A stretch of 64,000 nucleotides of DNA from assembly GCA_003508835.1 (NCBI GenBank), contig PUFA01000144.1, forward strand, positions 2,294,001-2,358,000, read 5' to 3'. This document shows, in pieces, positions 24,405 to 37,109 of this stretch (its first letter is position 1; each line of letters starts with the position of its first letter). The notes under the pieces were generated by a model that saw nothing but the letters and a program-made list of their open reading frames with translations, was not told the DNA's origin and did not search any database. The stretch comes from Eonycteris spelaea. Its lineage: Eukaryota > Chordata > Mammalia > Chiroptera > Pteropodidae. Both the position numbers and the translations under genes were made by a program.

Positions 24405-24790
24405 CTTCTGATCTTTCTGTCTCTAGGAATTTACCTATTCTAGTTATCTCATATAAGTGGAATCGAATCATATATTTGTCTTTTTGTGTCAGGCTTATTT
24501 TGCTTGGCATAATGTTTTCAAGGTTCATCCAAGTTGTAATATGAGAACGGCACTTTTTAAAAAATTTGATAAAATGTACATAACAAAATTTACCATTTTA
24601 ACCAACTTTAAATGTACAGTTTAGTGACATTAAGTACATTCACATGTTGTGCAACCGTGACTACTATCCATCTCCAAACTTTTCCATCCTCTCAAACTGA
24701 AACTTCATACTGGTTAAACAGTAACTCTTCCCCAGTCCCTAGCAACCACCATTCATTCTACTTTCTGTCTCAAGGAATTTCAGGGCATTG
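24405..24790 (-). mobile_element. L1M 3'UTR fragments
   Basis: 'tcatataagtggaatcgaat', then 'aaatgtacataacaaaattt' and 'cattcacatgttgtgcaacc', reverse L1M 3' region. Probably two overlapping copies joined at about 24550. Confidence 0.75.
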
Positions 24791-25112
24791 CCTTTCTGGG
24801 TTATCTGCAATGGCAGTGTTCCCATTGTAGGGGTTGAGAGAGACAAAGCCATTTACTGGAGAATATCCACATGTGGGTGACAAGGATGGCAAAACCTGGT
24901 CAAATGAGAAAAAGTGGAAGGGACTGAGAATGTTCAAGAAAGTGAAGTTCTGGGATGATTTCAATTCATGTTAAAAACAAACAAACAAACAAACTCTGGA
25001 GGTTTTATTTTAACAATTTTAAAGGAAGCCAACAGTGCGATGTAAGTGGAAAAGATACAAGGGACAATCAAGACTGTCTTGACCCAAGTGAAGGAAGGCA
25101 GTGTACGAAAGT
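24791..25112. other. Unassigned intergenic
   Basis: Nothing except a short (AAAC)n tract at about 24973-24992. Confidence 0.4.
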
Positions 25113-25378
25113 GGTTGGAACTGTCCTATCAACAGAAATCGAATGTGGTTCATATTCTAAATTTTCTAGTAGCCACATTAAAGAAATAAAAAGAAACAGT
25201 AAAATATTTTACTGAGCCCGATGTATTCAAGACACTATTTTAACGTGTAGTAAGTTCAAGAATTAATAATTCGATATCTCCAGTTCTTTCTTTCATAGTC
25301 TTTCAGATTAGGCCAGCCACATTTCAAGTGTTCAATAGCCGCCTATGGCTACTGTATTGGATAGTGCAGAGTTGGAAC
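25113..25378 (+). mobile_element. hAT-type palindromic element, copy 2
   Basis: 'aactgtcctatcaacagaaat', 'ttctagtagccacatta' and a 'ggctactgtattggatag' end. Same family as 14857-15178. Confidence 0.7.
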
Positions 25379-25600
25379 CTGGGACTTGGGTGTCAGGCAG
25401 GTCTGGGATCAAGATCCATATTCCATCCCTTCCTAGGCTGGGTGACTGGGCACATTACTTACTACTTACTCTCTCTTATCTGTTTCTTCATACATAATAT
25501 GGGATTAACAACAGTACCTACTTTATAAGGTAATTGTGAAAATTAATGGCACATGAAGCACTTAGTACATGCTCGGTAAATGTTGATGATTATTAATGGT
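25379..25600 (+). repeat. MIR SINE
   Basis: 'gggtgactgggcacattactt', then 'ataaggtaattgtgaaaatta' and 'gcacttagtacatgctcgg', forward MIR and nearly complete. Confidence 0.8.
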
Positions 25601-25659
25601 AAATTAGGTAATTGTTAATTTGAATTTCATCAGATTATGTGGCTTGGAGACATTCCAGA

Positions 25660-25835
25660 GGGACAAAGTTAAAAGACAATGGATAAAAGGAGAAAATCTG
25701 TTTGCAACGCATATGACAAACGAAATGTTATTTTTTTATATGTAGGAAGCATGCAAATAAATAAGAAAATGAGTAATATGAATGGGAAATTCACAAAAGG
25801 AGACAAACAAGTGATTTTTTTTTTAAAGGAAGACT
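25660..25835 (+). mobile_element. L1/HAL1-type fragment
   Basis: 'ggataaaaggagaaaatctg', then 'ttcacaaaaggagacaaac', resembles L1 ORF2 3' sequence. Confidence 0.45.
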
Positions 25836-27719
25836 CATTTGAAGTAAGTTTGATTCTCTAGGAATTGAATAAACACGATACCATTGTTGAGTAATAAACT
25901 GGCAACAATCAGGATTTCATGGCACCCAATACTGAAAAAGGTGTGAGGAACTCTCTTTTCAAATCAAGATTTTCTCAAGTTTTGATAGTTAGATCTGATC
26001 CATATTATCAGGATAAACAAGCTGCATTCTTGCTTCAAGGGGAAACAAGCTAAACAGCCTTTTGTATCACACCTTTTTCCTCTTCTAAAGGAAGTTCAAC
26101 AGCCAACAAATATCTTTTAACAAGTTTGATTTTTCCCCCTATCACATGTGCAGTCACTTTAAATTTGTTTTGCTAATAGTCCTTTACCACTAGGATTGAC
26201 ATTTCTCATGGCTTGAAATAGCCCAAAAATCTTCCAAATTTAGGCAGGGCTAACATATTCTTACTTAAGCCCCAATACCCCAGAACATTCTTAGACTTCT
26301 GTCTAATTCCTGGAATGCCCTAGTTGCCAATAGGGTTACCTACATAATTTGTGGGGCCCCGTGTGAAATAAAAATATGGGGCCCCTTTTTCATAAAAGAA
26401 GACAGAAAGCGTTTTCCTTTCTTCTTCATTGCTCTCTCAACCTGTCATGGTGTTTTTTATTTGCTGTTTATTGTTGCACGCTCAGGGAAGGAGACACCCT
26501 AGGGACAAGTGCATACCTTAATAAGTGCCCAGAGCCCTGCCCTGAGACAGTGTGCATTTCCCAGTCTGGAAAAACTTGATCTAATGGTGGGGAAGAGACA
26601 ACTCAAACTGATCTAAGTCCTTAGTCTTCCCTTCTCTGCATTCTGTTCTACAGCAGTGCCTTAAGATGAAAGATGCCTCCTGGTATAGCCATCTCAAGGG
26701 GAAGAAGGGTTACAGGGCAACAGGAAACAGAAAAAAAAAAAAAAACATTGGTTAGGAAATCAAAATATCCCTGCACGTACATCACGTCTGAGAGCTGGGT
26801 TAATGAGTCAGCCCCCAGAGATACCTGATTCACTATTTGTATGTTGATACGTTAGGTCCTGAGCCAAGCAAGGCTGAGTACCAAACTAAGCTCTAAGGTA
26901 AGTTGACTCCATGGCTATCTCTATGTGTGGCCAGCCTGTCTCGCCATGGTGACCCAATTCTGTCTCCCTTCATGTACTTCTAGAAAGTCACATATCCCTA
27001 GATTGTTCAAGGGCCCAAAAGGAAGAGAAGGTGTGGTTATTTAGGGACCAGCGAAGGGGGACTCACTTCCTCCAAACCCTGTTTTATTGCATCACAAAAT
27101 GCCTCCATTTAGAGGCACTTCCAGACTCCTGCCTTGGAGAGAAAACCCACAGCCTTCTAAACATTCAGAAAATGATACTTACGTATGAAGCCAGTGCTGA
27201 GGATGCCGTCAGTTAAAAAAAGTTCAGGGACCAACCTGCCACACTCCATGTAAGGCAGATTCTACACGTGCGTGTTCCCTGCATCCCCCACTCATTAAAG
27301 TCCAGTATTAAAAGAAACAAACACAGATCCCTCACTTTAGTCAGACAAAGAATGAGAAGTGATTCTTTCCTGACTCAGAGGAGCCCAGTACACACACATT
27401 GGCAACCACATGAGCCAAAAAAGGAGTGGTGCCAGAAAGCACCTGCTGGCCTCATTTGGTGTCCTCTCCAATGGCAGTTGCCCAGTATCTTTAGAGCCCA
27501 CCTCTTCCCCTGAGCGTTCATTCCCGTTTGGTGGTTGTAGTCACCCTCTGCCCCTCCAGGACCATGTTCCTGTGACCCACCTTGAGCTTTGTGAAAAGAG
27601 TGAGAAAGCTAACGGTTTTTTATTTATCAACACTACCCTTTTCCTGTCAGCAGCATTTATATTATTAGATATCTTCTTCTGAAAATCCTCTTTTCCTTTT
27701 TTGGATATATTTTCTCTCT
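25836..27719. other. Unassigned intergenic
   Basis: About 1.9 kb with no gene I can support. An unnamed repeat-like phrase with two copies of 'ggggcccc' lies at about 26352-26385. The frames 27268-27513 and 27410-27682 are overlapping and featureless. Confidence 0.4.
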
Positions 27720-27721
27720 TC

Positions 27722-27845
27722 TGATTCATTCATTGGTTTGTTTATTCCCTCAATCAGCAAACATATGTCAAGTGTCTGTTGTACGCTAGGCATGGTGATA
27801 GATGCAGGGGACATAAGAGTAAGATACCTGGTTTCTACCTTCAGG
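27722..27845 (+). repeat. L2 LINE fragment
   Basis: 'gattcattcattggtttg', then 'gtctgttgtacgctaggca', the L2 3'-end order. Confidence 0.65.
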
Positions 27846-28204
27846 TTTGTCACAAAGGATCTCCCCTTTCCCTGGCTACTTCTCCATCTTCTCACTTCCT
27901 CCTCTTCTTCCTCTCAGTTGTCAAAGGTGACATCTCCTAAGGCTTTTTCCTTTGGTCTTTTCTTCTGCATGTCTTTACTCTCTAACTCCAATACCATCAC
28001 AGTGCAAAATTCCCAAACCCCAACTTAAAACTGATTTCCCAATAACTGACCAGTTATTTCTACCTAGATTTTATACTAGCAACTCAATTTATAAAGTCCC
28101 CCCACAAAAAACAACTTTCCAACTTCTCATCACCCTCACCCCATCCTGCCTCACTCTTCCTCCTAACCCCTGATCGTTCTAACTTCAATGCTTATGTCAA
28201 CAAA
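27846..28204. other. Pyrimidine-rich unassigned sequence
   Basis: C/T-rich plus strand. No gene recognised. Confidence 0.4.
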
Positions 28205-29425
28205 AGTCTAAAATTTTTTTCTTTTAAATTTATTGGGGTGACATTGATTACTAAAACCATATAGGTTTCAAGTAGACAATTCAATAATATGTCATATGTG
28301 TATTGCACTGTGTGTTCACCACCCGAAGTTAATTTCCTTCTGTCACTATATATTTGGCCCTCTCTATCCCTATCTACCTCCTCCCTCCCCACTGGTAACC
28401 ACTAAACTATTGTCTATGTCCATGAGTCTCTGTTTGTCATGTTGGTTCGTTGCTTTGTTTTCTATTCTATATGAGTGAAATAATATGGTTCTTAACCTTT
28501 TCTGTCTTATTTTGCTTAGCATGAAAATCTCAGCTTCTACCCACGTTGTCTCATCTTTTATTATGGCTAATATTCCATTGTACATATGTACCATATCTTC
28601 TTTATCCAATCATTTATTGAAGAACACTTCAGTTATTTCCATGCCTTGGCCACTATAAATAATACTGCTATGAACATCAGGGTGCGTATTCCTTCATGAA
28701 TAAATATTTTCAAAATTTTTAGGTAGATGCCCAGGAGAAGGATTGCTAGGTCGTATGGTAATTCTATTTTTAATTTTTTGAGGAAACTCCACACTATTTT
28801 CCATTGTGGCTGTACCAATTTACAGTCCTACCAGCAGTGTGTGAGTGCTCCTTTTCCCCCACAACCTCTCCAATACTTGTTATTGCTTGTCCTATTGATT
28901 ACAGCCATTCTTACAGGTGTGAGGTGGTATCTCATTGTGGTTTTGATTTGCATTTCCCTAATGGCTAGTAAAGTTGAGCATTTTTTCATATATCTGTTCG
29001 CCATTTCTATGTCTTTTGGGAGAAATGTCTGTTCAGGTCCTCTGTCCATTTTTTAAAATTGGATCGTTTGTTCTTTTATTGTTGAATTGTAGTTCTTTGT
29101 ACATTTTGGACATGAGGCCCTCATCAGAGGTGTTGTTTACAAATATCTTCTCCCATTCAGACGGTTGCTTCTTTGTCTTTTGCTATACAGAAGCTTTTCA
29201 GTTTGATATAGTCCCATTCATTTATTTTTATTTTTACTTTGCTTGCCTTTGAGGTCAAATTCATAAAATCCTCTCTAAATCCAAGGTCCATGAGTTTCGT
29301 ACCTATGTTTTCTTCTATGCTGTTAATTGTTTCATGTCTATATTCCGGCTGTTGATCCATTTTGAGGTAATTTTGGTATATGGTGATAGACAGCAGTCTA
29401 GTTTCATGAAACACTCTTTCCCCAA
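28205..29425 (-). mobile_element. L1 LINE 3' end, relatively young, bat-like 3'UTR
   Basis: Reverse L1. The 3'UTR phrases 'attggggtgacattgatta' and 'cactgtgtgttcaccacccg' precede a long ORF2 C-terminal stretch read on the minus strand (28633-29414) in several broken frames. Same subfamily group as 10335-11390. Confidence 0.88.
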
Positions 29426-29639
29426 GTATCCAGGATAGGAAGTTTGGTTTGACTCCCTACCCATGCTTTTGCCCTTCCATAGCCAATCAATAGCCAAATT
29501 CTATAGATTCTATAGCCATGCTGTGTCCCACATATGTCTCATTTCCATCCCCACTATCACTCTGGCTGAGTCTCTCCCAGTCTGCTAGTTTCCTATCTGG
29601 TTCCTATGGTTCTGATTTTTTTTTCTTTTTAATGCAGAA

Positions 29640-30130
29640 CTCCTAGCATGCCTTTTTCTTGCCTCAAAAGTCCTCAGGGGTTCATTGTCACCAGAATAAA
29701 ATGCAGAATCTCAACCTGACAACCAAGGCCTCATTAAAACAACCCTGTCCTTTCTCACACTTTCTATTTTTCCTGAGCAGTCCCTGAGCTTCTGCCAAAC
29801 TGAACCACTATTTTCTTCTTCTTTGCTCATGCTATTTGTTCCACATAACATGCTTCTCTAACTCCTATTTGTCCTGGTCCAAATTAAAGCCCAACCAAAA
29901 TCTTTTCTACTTCATGAAGCCTTTCTCTTCTCACCAATAGTTGGACTTTTTTTTTTTTCTCTAACGAACTAGAGCCCTCGATATGTACCTCTCTGAAATC
30001 CACATATCTTGTTTTGTCTTACCTCTCCTAGTAAATCGTAAACATGAGGGTAAGGAGAGTTGATTTCCCATGGCTGCATCTTCCAGAACCTAGCACAGAG
30101 CTTTATATAGAGTAGCAACAAAATTAAGTA
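29640..30130 (+). repeat. L2 LINE fragment
   Basis: 'agaataaaatgcagaatctc', then 'caaattaaagcccaacc', then 'gcacagagctttatatag', a diverged L2 3' region. Confidence 0.55.
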
Positions 30131-30599
30131 AAAAGAACAAGATCTTAGAATGAGAAGCCCTGGTTTATCGAGGCCCGAATATAGTCAGTCATAAGAGTTA
30201 ATGGTATGAGTGGGACTGGACAGGCACTGAATACCAGGTCCTGAATGATAAAAATTTCCATGAGTTCTTTAAATAATTTATTATCTTATGTGTCTGTGAT
30301 ATGTTGGTCCTCTGAAGTACAGCTTTCAGAGCAGAGGACTCTTGCAATCTAGTAGGCAGAGCAAGGCTGGAAAGAGAGACTTCGTAGCTTTTTCTTTTTC
30401 TTAGCACTGATGTAACTAATTTCAAATCTAGAAGTAAAGGCAATTGATAGAAATTGCCTTTTCTTTTTACTAGAAAATCAAATTATAAAATCTTGTTATA
30501 AAAGTTTCTAAACCAATAGCCTGATTATACTTAATGTAGTAATTCTAGAGTTATTCTTTTAAACTCAAGTCTAGAACAAGGAAAACATTTTTTAGAAAT
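30131..30599. other. Unassigned intergenic
   Basis: Nothing recognised. Confidence 0.4.
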
Positions 30600-30970
30600 T
30601 CTAGTCACTAAAGTAAGACAAGAAAAAGAAACATGAGCTCTGGATGTTTGAAAGACAAAACTATGATTATTTCAGATGAGATGCTACCTTATCTAAAAAG
30701 ACAAAAAAAAATTCTGAAAACCACTAGAATAGGCAAATTCATAATTATGTATACCACAATTACAAAATAGGTAAAAAAATACACACAAAATGATAGATTT
30801 TCTATACACCAATAAATATAGTTAGAAAATATAATAGCAAACAACTATAGTGTTTCTCAAACACTATATGAAAATACGCAGAGCCTTTGTGAAGAAAACT
30901 ACCAGACTTTACCGAAAGACCTAAAAGAATAACTAGAGAAACATTTTGATTTACCTGGAAAAAGAAATAT
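30600..30970 (+). mobile_element. L1/HAL1-type LINE, left part
   Basis: AT-rich L1 ORF2-like sequence ('acaccaataaatatagttag', 'gaaaactaccagactttac'). It appears to resume after the LTR at about 31700. Confidence 0.6.
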
Positions 30971-30975
30971 TATTC

Positions 30976-30990
30976 GTGTGTGTGTGTGTG
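30976..30990. repeat. (GT)n microsatellite
   Basis: Short pure GT run. Confidence 0.9.
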
Positions 30991-30999
30991 TCTGTAACA

Positions 31000-31235
31000 C
31001 CACCAAGCAACTCTCCTAATTCTCAGCAGACACTGACAGGATGTCCTACAATTTAACTCAGTTCTGACACTGTTCTACCTAGAGACAGCATCAGATCCCA
31101 CAAAGCTGTGCTCACTTCAGATGCCAATCGCAAGTTCAGGTCATTACCTGTACTTCTGATCAGTTGGTTCTAAATTAGAGGTCCCCAAGACCTCCTTCTC
31201 GGGTTCAATTAATTTATATCACCATTATAAAGAGT
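31000..31235 (-). mobile_element. LTR-like fragment
   Basis: 'ccaatcgcaagttcaggtcat', then 'ggtccccaagacctcc' and 'gggttcaattaattt' resemble a widespread mammalian ERVL-type LTR. Orientation and family uncertain. Confidence 0.35.
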
Positions 31236-31261
31236 CCATTTTTCCTTGTGGTAAATTTAAA

Positions 31262-31690
31262 GATGATCCCCATAAAGATATCCATGCTAATCTCCGGAAT
31301 CTATAAATATTACCTTATTAAAAATAAGGGTCTTTGCAAGTGTGATTAATTAAGGATTTTGAGACGAGGGGATTGCCCTGGATTACTGAAGTGGGCTCTA
31401 AATTCCATTACAGGTGCCCTTATAACAAAGAGGCAGAGGGAGATTTGACACTCACAGAAGAGGGGAAAATGCGACCATGGAGATTGGAGCGATGCAACCA
31501 CAAGTCAAGGAATGCTAGCAGCCACCGGAAACTGAAAGGCAATGAATGGATTCTCTTCTAGAGTCCCCAGATGGAGCACAACATTGCTAACACCTTGATT
31601 TCAGCCCAGTGACATTGCTTTCAAACTTCTATGGTTTAATGCCACCAAGTTTGTGGTAATTTGTTACAGAAGCTGTAGGAAACTAACACA
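31262..31690 (+). mobile_element. MLT1-type MaLR LTR
   Basis: 'gatgatccccataaagatatc', 'tctttgcaagtgtgattaat' and 'gctgtaggaaactaaca' are the start, middle and end of an MLT1 LTR (non-autonomous ERVL-MaLR). The frame 31373-31561 is the familiar LTR-borne spurious ORF. Confidence 0.9.
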
Positions 31691-31699
31691 TCCCCAAAT

Positions 31700-32460
31700 G
31701 GATGTATAAATTAATGACAATTCAATTTTACATTTCACTTTCATTTTTCAGAATTTGGTAAAATTACTCTAAAATTCTGAAAGAATAAACACATAAGAAC
31801 AGCTGAGACTTATACTCTCAAAAAAAGGAACTATAATGAAAACAGACTTGTACCACTAAGATATCTAACTGTATTTTAATGAAATCATCATTACTATATA
31901 ACAATAGAGAAGCCAATCACAGAATAAAGTCCAAAAACCAAATCTGTTTATACATACATAAGGATTTAAAATATAAATATTGCATTTCAAATTGGTGGGG
32001 TAAGGATGGTTTATTCAATAAAAGATGTTGGGCAAGTTACTATTTGTAAAAAAAATTAATTTAGATTACTTACCTCATACCCTCATACTATGTATCAAAA
32101 TTAATTCTAGAGATTAAATATTTATGTACAAAAACACCTTCCCACATAGAATTGATAATTATTGTATAGCCATAAGATGAAAAACTATGAAGTCATTTAA
32201 AACACTGAGAATAGTTTATGACAAGAAGAGGTGATTATAATAGTTACCTGAAGGAGGCAGAATACAAAATAGCATTTACAATATCACTCCATTCAGAATT
32301 TTATGTTATATGCACATTTGATGAGGAAAATAACTAGAAAGACACAGATCGAAAGTTAGTAGTAATTTTTTTGAGTGGTAAGATTATAGGCAATTTATAC
32401 TTTCTTTTTTGCTTATTTAGATTTTTAAAAATATTAAACATCTATTGCTTTAAAACATTT
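31700..32460 (+). mobile_element. L1/HAL1-type LINE, right part
   Basis: Continuation of the element at 30600-30970 ('gaagtcatttaaaacactgag', 'gattttctatacacc' upstream), ending in AT-rich 3' sequence. Confidence 0.6.
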
Positions 32461-32579
32461 TTAAATGTATTTAAATTTATATAATTGCTCCATTTCAGTA
32501 GGAGTAATCAAAGCGGCTTCTTTTTCAAAAATTCTAATATGCCCAGTTGTAAGGTATATTGTTTTCACTATCTCTCAAG

Positions 32580-32735
32580 TTCTTTGTATACTGTATTATT
32601 TAATCTTTCACAGCAATGTTATGGTATAGGTAATAAAAATATAAAATAATCCTTGTTTTACTAATGAGGCAATGAAGGCCCAAAATCAATCAAGCATGAG
32701 GACTGAGTTTTGAAGGCACATAGGTCTTTAAAGTT
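32580..32735 (-). repeat. MIR SINE
   Basis: 'cacagcaatgttatggtatag', then 'ctaatgaggcaatgaaggcc', reverse MIR. Confidence 0.65.
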
Positions 32736-32739
32736 CATG

Positions 32740-33360
32740 CCCTTGTTTGTCATACCAAAGACTGGAAATAACCTAAATGTCCCTCAGTGGGAACCAGTAA
32801 AATTACAGTACATATAAACATTGTAAAACTCTGCGCCTTAAAAATAAAAATGAAAAGAAGTACAAATCAATAGTTGATAGTTGGGCACAGGGACAGGAAG
32901 CATGGCAGAGGGAATGCAGTTAGCATTAATATGATGGCTAAGTGAAAGGCCAGGGAAGAAGGAAACAACTGGGGGATTGCTTTATGAACATTATAGATGT
33001 CTAACCAATGTACTGTACACTTGAAACTAATTTAAATCAATAAATTTATTAAAAAATAAAATAAAAGTGGGAATGCTCTCTATATGTTCATAAGGAAATG
33101 TTTCCTAGATATAGTGTTAAGGGCGGGGGGGAAACAAGGTGCAGAAGGTATGTACAGCATGACATCATTTATGTTAAAATAGAGTAAACAATATATATTT
33201 GTTATATGCATAAAAACAACATTAGAAGGACAAACCAAAACCTAATAACAAGGTTATGTATTTGGGGTGGGGAAATGAGCAGATGGGGCACAGGAGAGAG
33301 ACTTTTCACTGTATACCTTTTAATGTATTTTTTTAGTTTTGAGTCATGCAAATGAATTAC
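32740..33360 (+). mobile_element. Cluster of L1 3' ends
   Basis: Three pieces: 'ggaaataacctaaatgtccct' (about 32740-32870), 'gtacacttgaaactaattta' (about 32875-33065, laurasiatherian L1 tail) and 'aacctaataacaaggttatg' (about 33085-33360). Confidence 0.65.
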
Positions 33361-35639
33361 CTATTCAAAAAAGTAAATACATATAAATATTTTAAGGGCA
33401 AAATAAAGTAAAATAAAACAAAACTCCTGTCTTTTCCACTCTTCCACTCGCCTGAGACATCCTTGGAGGGCAGTCTGCGTCCCCTTTTCAAGGAGTTACA
33501 CGGGGCAGCAGGCCTCTGGACTCCAGTGGCTCTAACGACAGTGTCAGCACACAGACCAGCAAGCAGAGCCAGGCCAAGCACACCCCCTTCCCTTATCTTT
33601 GACTTAGAAAAACAAAACCAATAGGCAAATCCGCTTGTCAGCATTTCTGAAGCCAGCTGTTAACCAATCCTCTTCCTGCCCTTTAGACTCCTTTTCTTCC
33701 TTTTTCCAGAAAAACCTGGAAAGCTCTGCAAAACTTTGCAAAATGCCTTACTAGCTTTGGCTGCCTTTTTTTTTCTCCTTTGGCCTGTGTCATCCTTTCA
33801 GGCAAGGACAGCAGTCTGACTTCCTGCCAGCTTGCCTGCTGAGTTCATAGCAGTGTCTTTAAAAAACAAAACACCAACAACAAAAAACCCTCTGTATTTT
33901 CCTAAACCTAAAAACCTCAAGTTAGGGGGTCATTTTGTTCAACTTCCCACCCAAAGTAGAACATCCCAGTTGTAGCAGGGTAAATGTATTTGGCTTTAAA
34001 AACACATTCCCTTTGCTTTCACTTTGTTCATCCAATCAACTCGAGTGACAGCTCTCATAAAAAAAAAAATACTTGCTAAGAATCCCACGAGACAGGTCTA
34101 TTTATTTGTGTGTGGAGTCTAGCAGCACAGAGAGCCCCAGTAAATTTCCATTTAGTAATTCAGTGACTGTTAATCAACAACCAATATGTATCCCTGGCCA
34201 TCTGAGGCATTGTGCTGGGTACAGAAACAAACATGCGTACCAGATTCTGCCCCCAATCTCTAACAACCCTGTGAGGATACCTTCAGTTCATAAATATCTC
34301 TGGACTCATTTATTTTGTTCTTTTTTTTGTTTGTTTTGGCTCTTAGGGGCTTAATTGGTTTTATTTTTTTCATTCATTTTATTCTTTAAATCCATTTGCA
34401 AAGCACCAACTATATCACTGAGTTGTGGGTATTTTCATGGTTAGCTGTGTGTCAGAAATATGCTTTACAGGAATGGCTTTTTTCTCCTCTCCCTCTTTAA
34501 GGTTTTGGGATAATAGTTTTTATATAGCAAAGATCATAGCCAGGATTCAAACTCTAGATAATGTAATCCATTTAAGATTTACTAACCTTTCAGGGTGTTA
34601 ATTTGGTCATAAGCATGTCATAGCTTTCAGTTTTCATTAGCTAGAATTCCTTGGCTAATGTGCAGGTAATTTGAGAGGTATGCCAGGTGTTTTCAGTGAA
34701 AGGTTTTGCTCAAGTTAACCAGTCATTCTCAGCAATGATGAGCTTGATAAGGTATCTAGCACCTTACAATATACCTCCTCCGAGAATGCTGGGCCAGAAC
34801 ATAGCCACCAAATGTTAAATTTGTTGGGAATCCAGAGCAAAAGCCCCCATGGAGACTGCATGTCCATTCTCTATTACATACTTGCAGCGTCACCAGGAAT
34901 GAAACTGTGAGATTAATTCTGTACTGGTTTATTCTCAGAGGAAAACCTCAACCAGGCTGAGGATTATGAACTCCACAGACTTTAAGAAGCAGTGAGATGC
35001 TATCACACCATTGTGGCTTCCACATATCCATACAAAATCCACCAGCAGGAAAAAGGTGTTATGTTACTCAGGTTTCTGTTACTCAGGTTTCCTGTCAGGA
35101 CATCCTGGACTGAAACACAGTTCTGTCACTGAAAAATATAAGATAAATGACAGATGGGAAAACTGCCAGATCATGTCCTTGAATATCTCAGAAATCTGTC
35201 AGCTTGCAAAGGAGAGCTCAAAAGCTGGTATGAAAATCTCCCATTCCCATTAATGACAGCTAGTTTTCCTTCCAGGTAAAGAGGAATGGGACATGGGGGT
35301 CTGGAAAAGGCCCCATGCACAGATTCTTAGCGGACAAGGCCCTGTCTTAAACAAGCAGCCTTGGACCAAATTAGTCATAAAGATGTGACAAACTCAGGAT
35401 ACAAGCATAACTGTAAAAAGTGGCAGGCCCCAATTTGCGTGTGGCTCTGAGGATTGCCTGTGAGTTCTCCAATGTCCAACGGCTTACCATCTGGTGTTTA
35501 ACAGCATAGACAGGTCAGTTTAGAAAAACAATATAAGACTATACATTGAACAATATAAGCTGTCTCCCCGTGGGAACCACAAGGCAAAACAAGGGTATAG
35601 GCCAGGGCCCTATTCTCCAGGCTTGTCACACCAAGCTCA
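33361..35639. other. Unassigned intergenic, repeat-poor
   Basis: About 2.3 kb without a recognised gene or repeat. A short tandem 'gttactcaggtttc' duplication sits at about 35062-35091. Confidence 0.45.
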
Positions 35640-36440
35640 TCCACTCATTAATTTATTCATTTACTTATTCAACAAACATTTATAGAGCATCTCAGAGGTT
35701 TCAAGCACTATGCTAGGTACTGGGAATGCAAAGGTTCCCTATCTTTGAGAAGTTTAGCCTAATGGTGGAGAGTCAAGAGAACCGAAAATTATAATAGGGC
35801 ACTATGGTGGGTGTTTCCACAGAGTGCAACTGCTCTTATCGTTGTATGTCTTGCCTTGTTTCACATATGGTGGCACATAGAAAATTAGGGACAAGTAAGA
35901 CCAGAGACTATGATGCCTGAGTTGAACACCTGAAGAGTAAATAAGAATTAGCTAGGGTAAGTGGGGAAGGAAAGACTGTTCAGGCAGTGGGACCAACATG
36001 TGCAAACGTACAGAGAGAGAAAATGTCTGTCAGAGCTTCACGTGGTTCAGTGTGGATAGAGGATAAAGGGTGAGAGAGAAGGGGGTGGAAGAGATGAGAC
36101 AAGGATGGATGGGGAAATTAGAACCAAGTGACCAAGTCTCTTGTTGTTATGCTAAGGTAGGGGCTGGGTCTTATTTTTGTTTTATCCTCCATGGGATTCA
36201 GACAACGGATATATAGCATTTGCTAATAAACATCTGAAAACAATTAAGAGCCACCAAAGGGTTTTAAGCAGGGGAGTAATGTAACCAGGTATGCATAGGA
36301 AGACTTGAAGAGGGTGAGAACAGAGGCAGAAAGACCAGGTAGTTACTTGTAGTGATCCAGGTGAGAGATGAACAAGGCTGAACTGAAATAGTGCTAGTGT
36401 AGGTGGAGGGGAGCAGATGAATATAAAATCAGCACATTGT
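35640..36440 (+). repeat. L2 LINE 3' region
   Basis: 'tattcaacaaacatttatag', 'tatgctaggtactgggaatg' and, after an interruption, 'agtgatccaggtgagagatga' follow the L2 order. Confidence 0.65.
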
Positions 36441-36764
36441 ATAGGAAAGAGGGAGCTGCCATTTTTAGATCAATGAATATAGATACTTTTATGATTTCTC
36501 ATGGGCACTGCTGACCGTATGCAGAAAGTACTGATCAACCTGCAGATTCTTCAAAACCACAGGCTCAGACTATAAAGCTAGGCAAGATGCCACTGCTAAG
36601 GTCCACATAGCTTTTCTTGTGCTTATTCTCACTGCCTCTTCTATGCAGTGGAAGCAAAAAGAGAAAACACTCATTCAGAAAAGAATGACACCAAACTACC
36701 TGTAAGTGACCAACCTCCTTTCACACAAACATCTTTCTCTCTTTAAAGAATGTCTGAAGGACCA
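36441..36764. other. Unassigned intergenic
   Basis: Nothing recognised. Confidence 0.4.
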
Positions 36765-36880
36765 ATAGAGATCAATTCAAGTTCTTTTTGTGCTAAAGAG
36801 GAAGCCAAACTCCAAGAGGTAGAGAGACTTGCCCAAGGACAGAGCTAGAGAGCAGCAGAGACAACCAAGAACACAAGCAC
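36765..36880 (-). repeat. MIR SINE fragment
   Basis: 'gagacttgcccaaggacag' with an MIR-like flank, reverse. Confidence 0.55.
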
Positions 36881-37047
36881 CACCCCCTCTTCTATTATGA
36901 AGCCCTTTAAATTTCCCCGAATCTTCATTAACAGAGGGGGAGCAAAAAGGGGAGGTGGCCGGTGAAGCCAGGAATGTAAGTTATTGAGCCGAGTCAACTA
37001 AAAGCCTCCACCCCCATTTCTTCAGCTTCAGAGAGAATATCGGTGAT

Positions 37048-37061
37048 TGCTGACTCTTATC
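37048..37061 (+). promoter_or_regulatory. Candidate MARE/AP-1 half-site overlapping a GATA site
   Basis: TGCTGACTC (37048-37056) resembles a Maf/NF-E2 or AP-1 half-site and shares its last base with CTTATC (reverse complement GATAAG, 37056-37061). The surrounding 36880-37110 is repeat-free. Motif-only evidence. Confidence 0.25.
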
Positions 37062-37109
37062 TTGCACTGACGACTTTTCAGGAGCCGTTATATATTGTTC
37101 CAATGGGTA

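Noticed and set aside
28633..29497. Several minus-strand frames of 60-85 codons
   Set aside because: They are broken pieces of L1 ORF2 in the element at 28205-29425.
31373..31561. 62-codon plus-strand frame
   Set aside because: Lies wholly within the MLT1 LTR.
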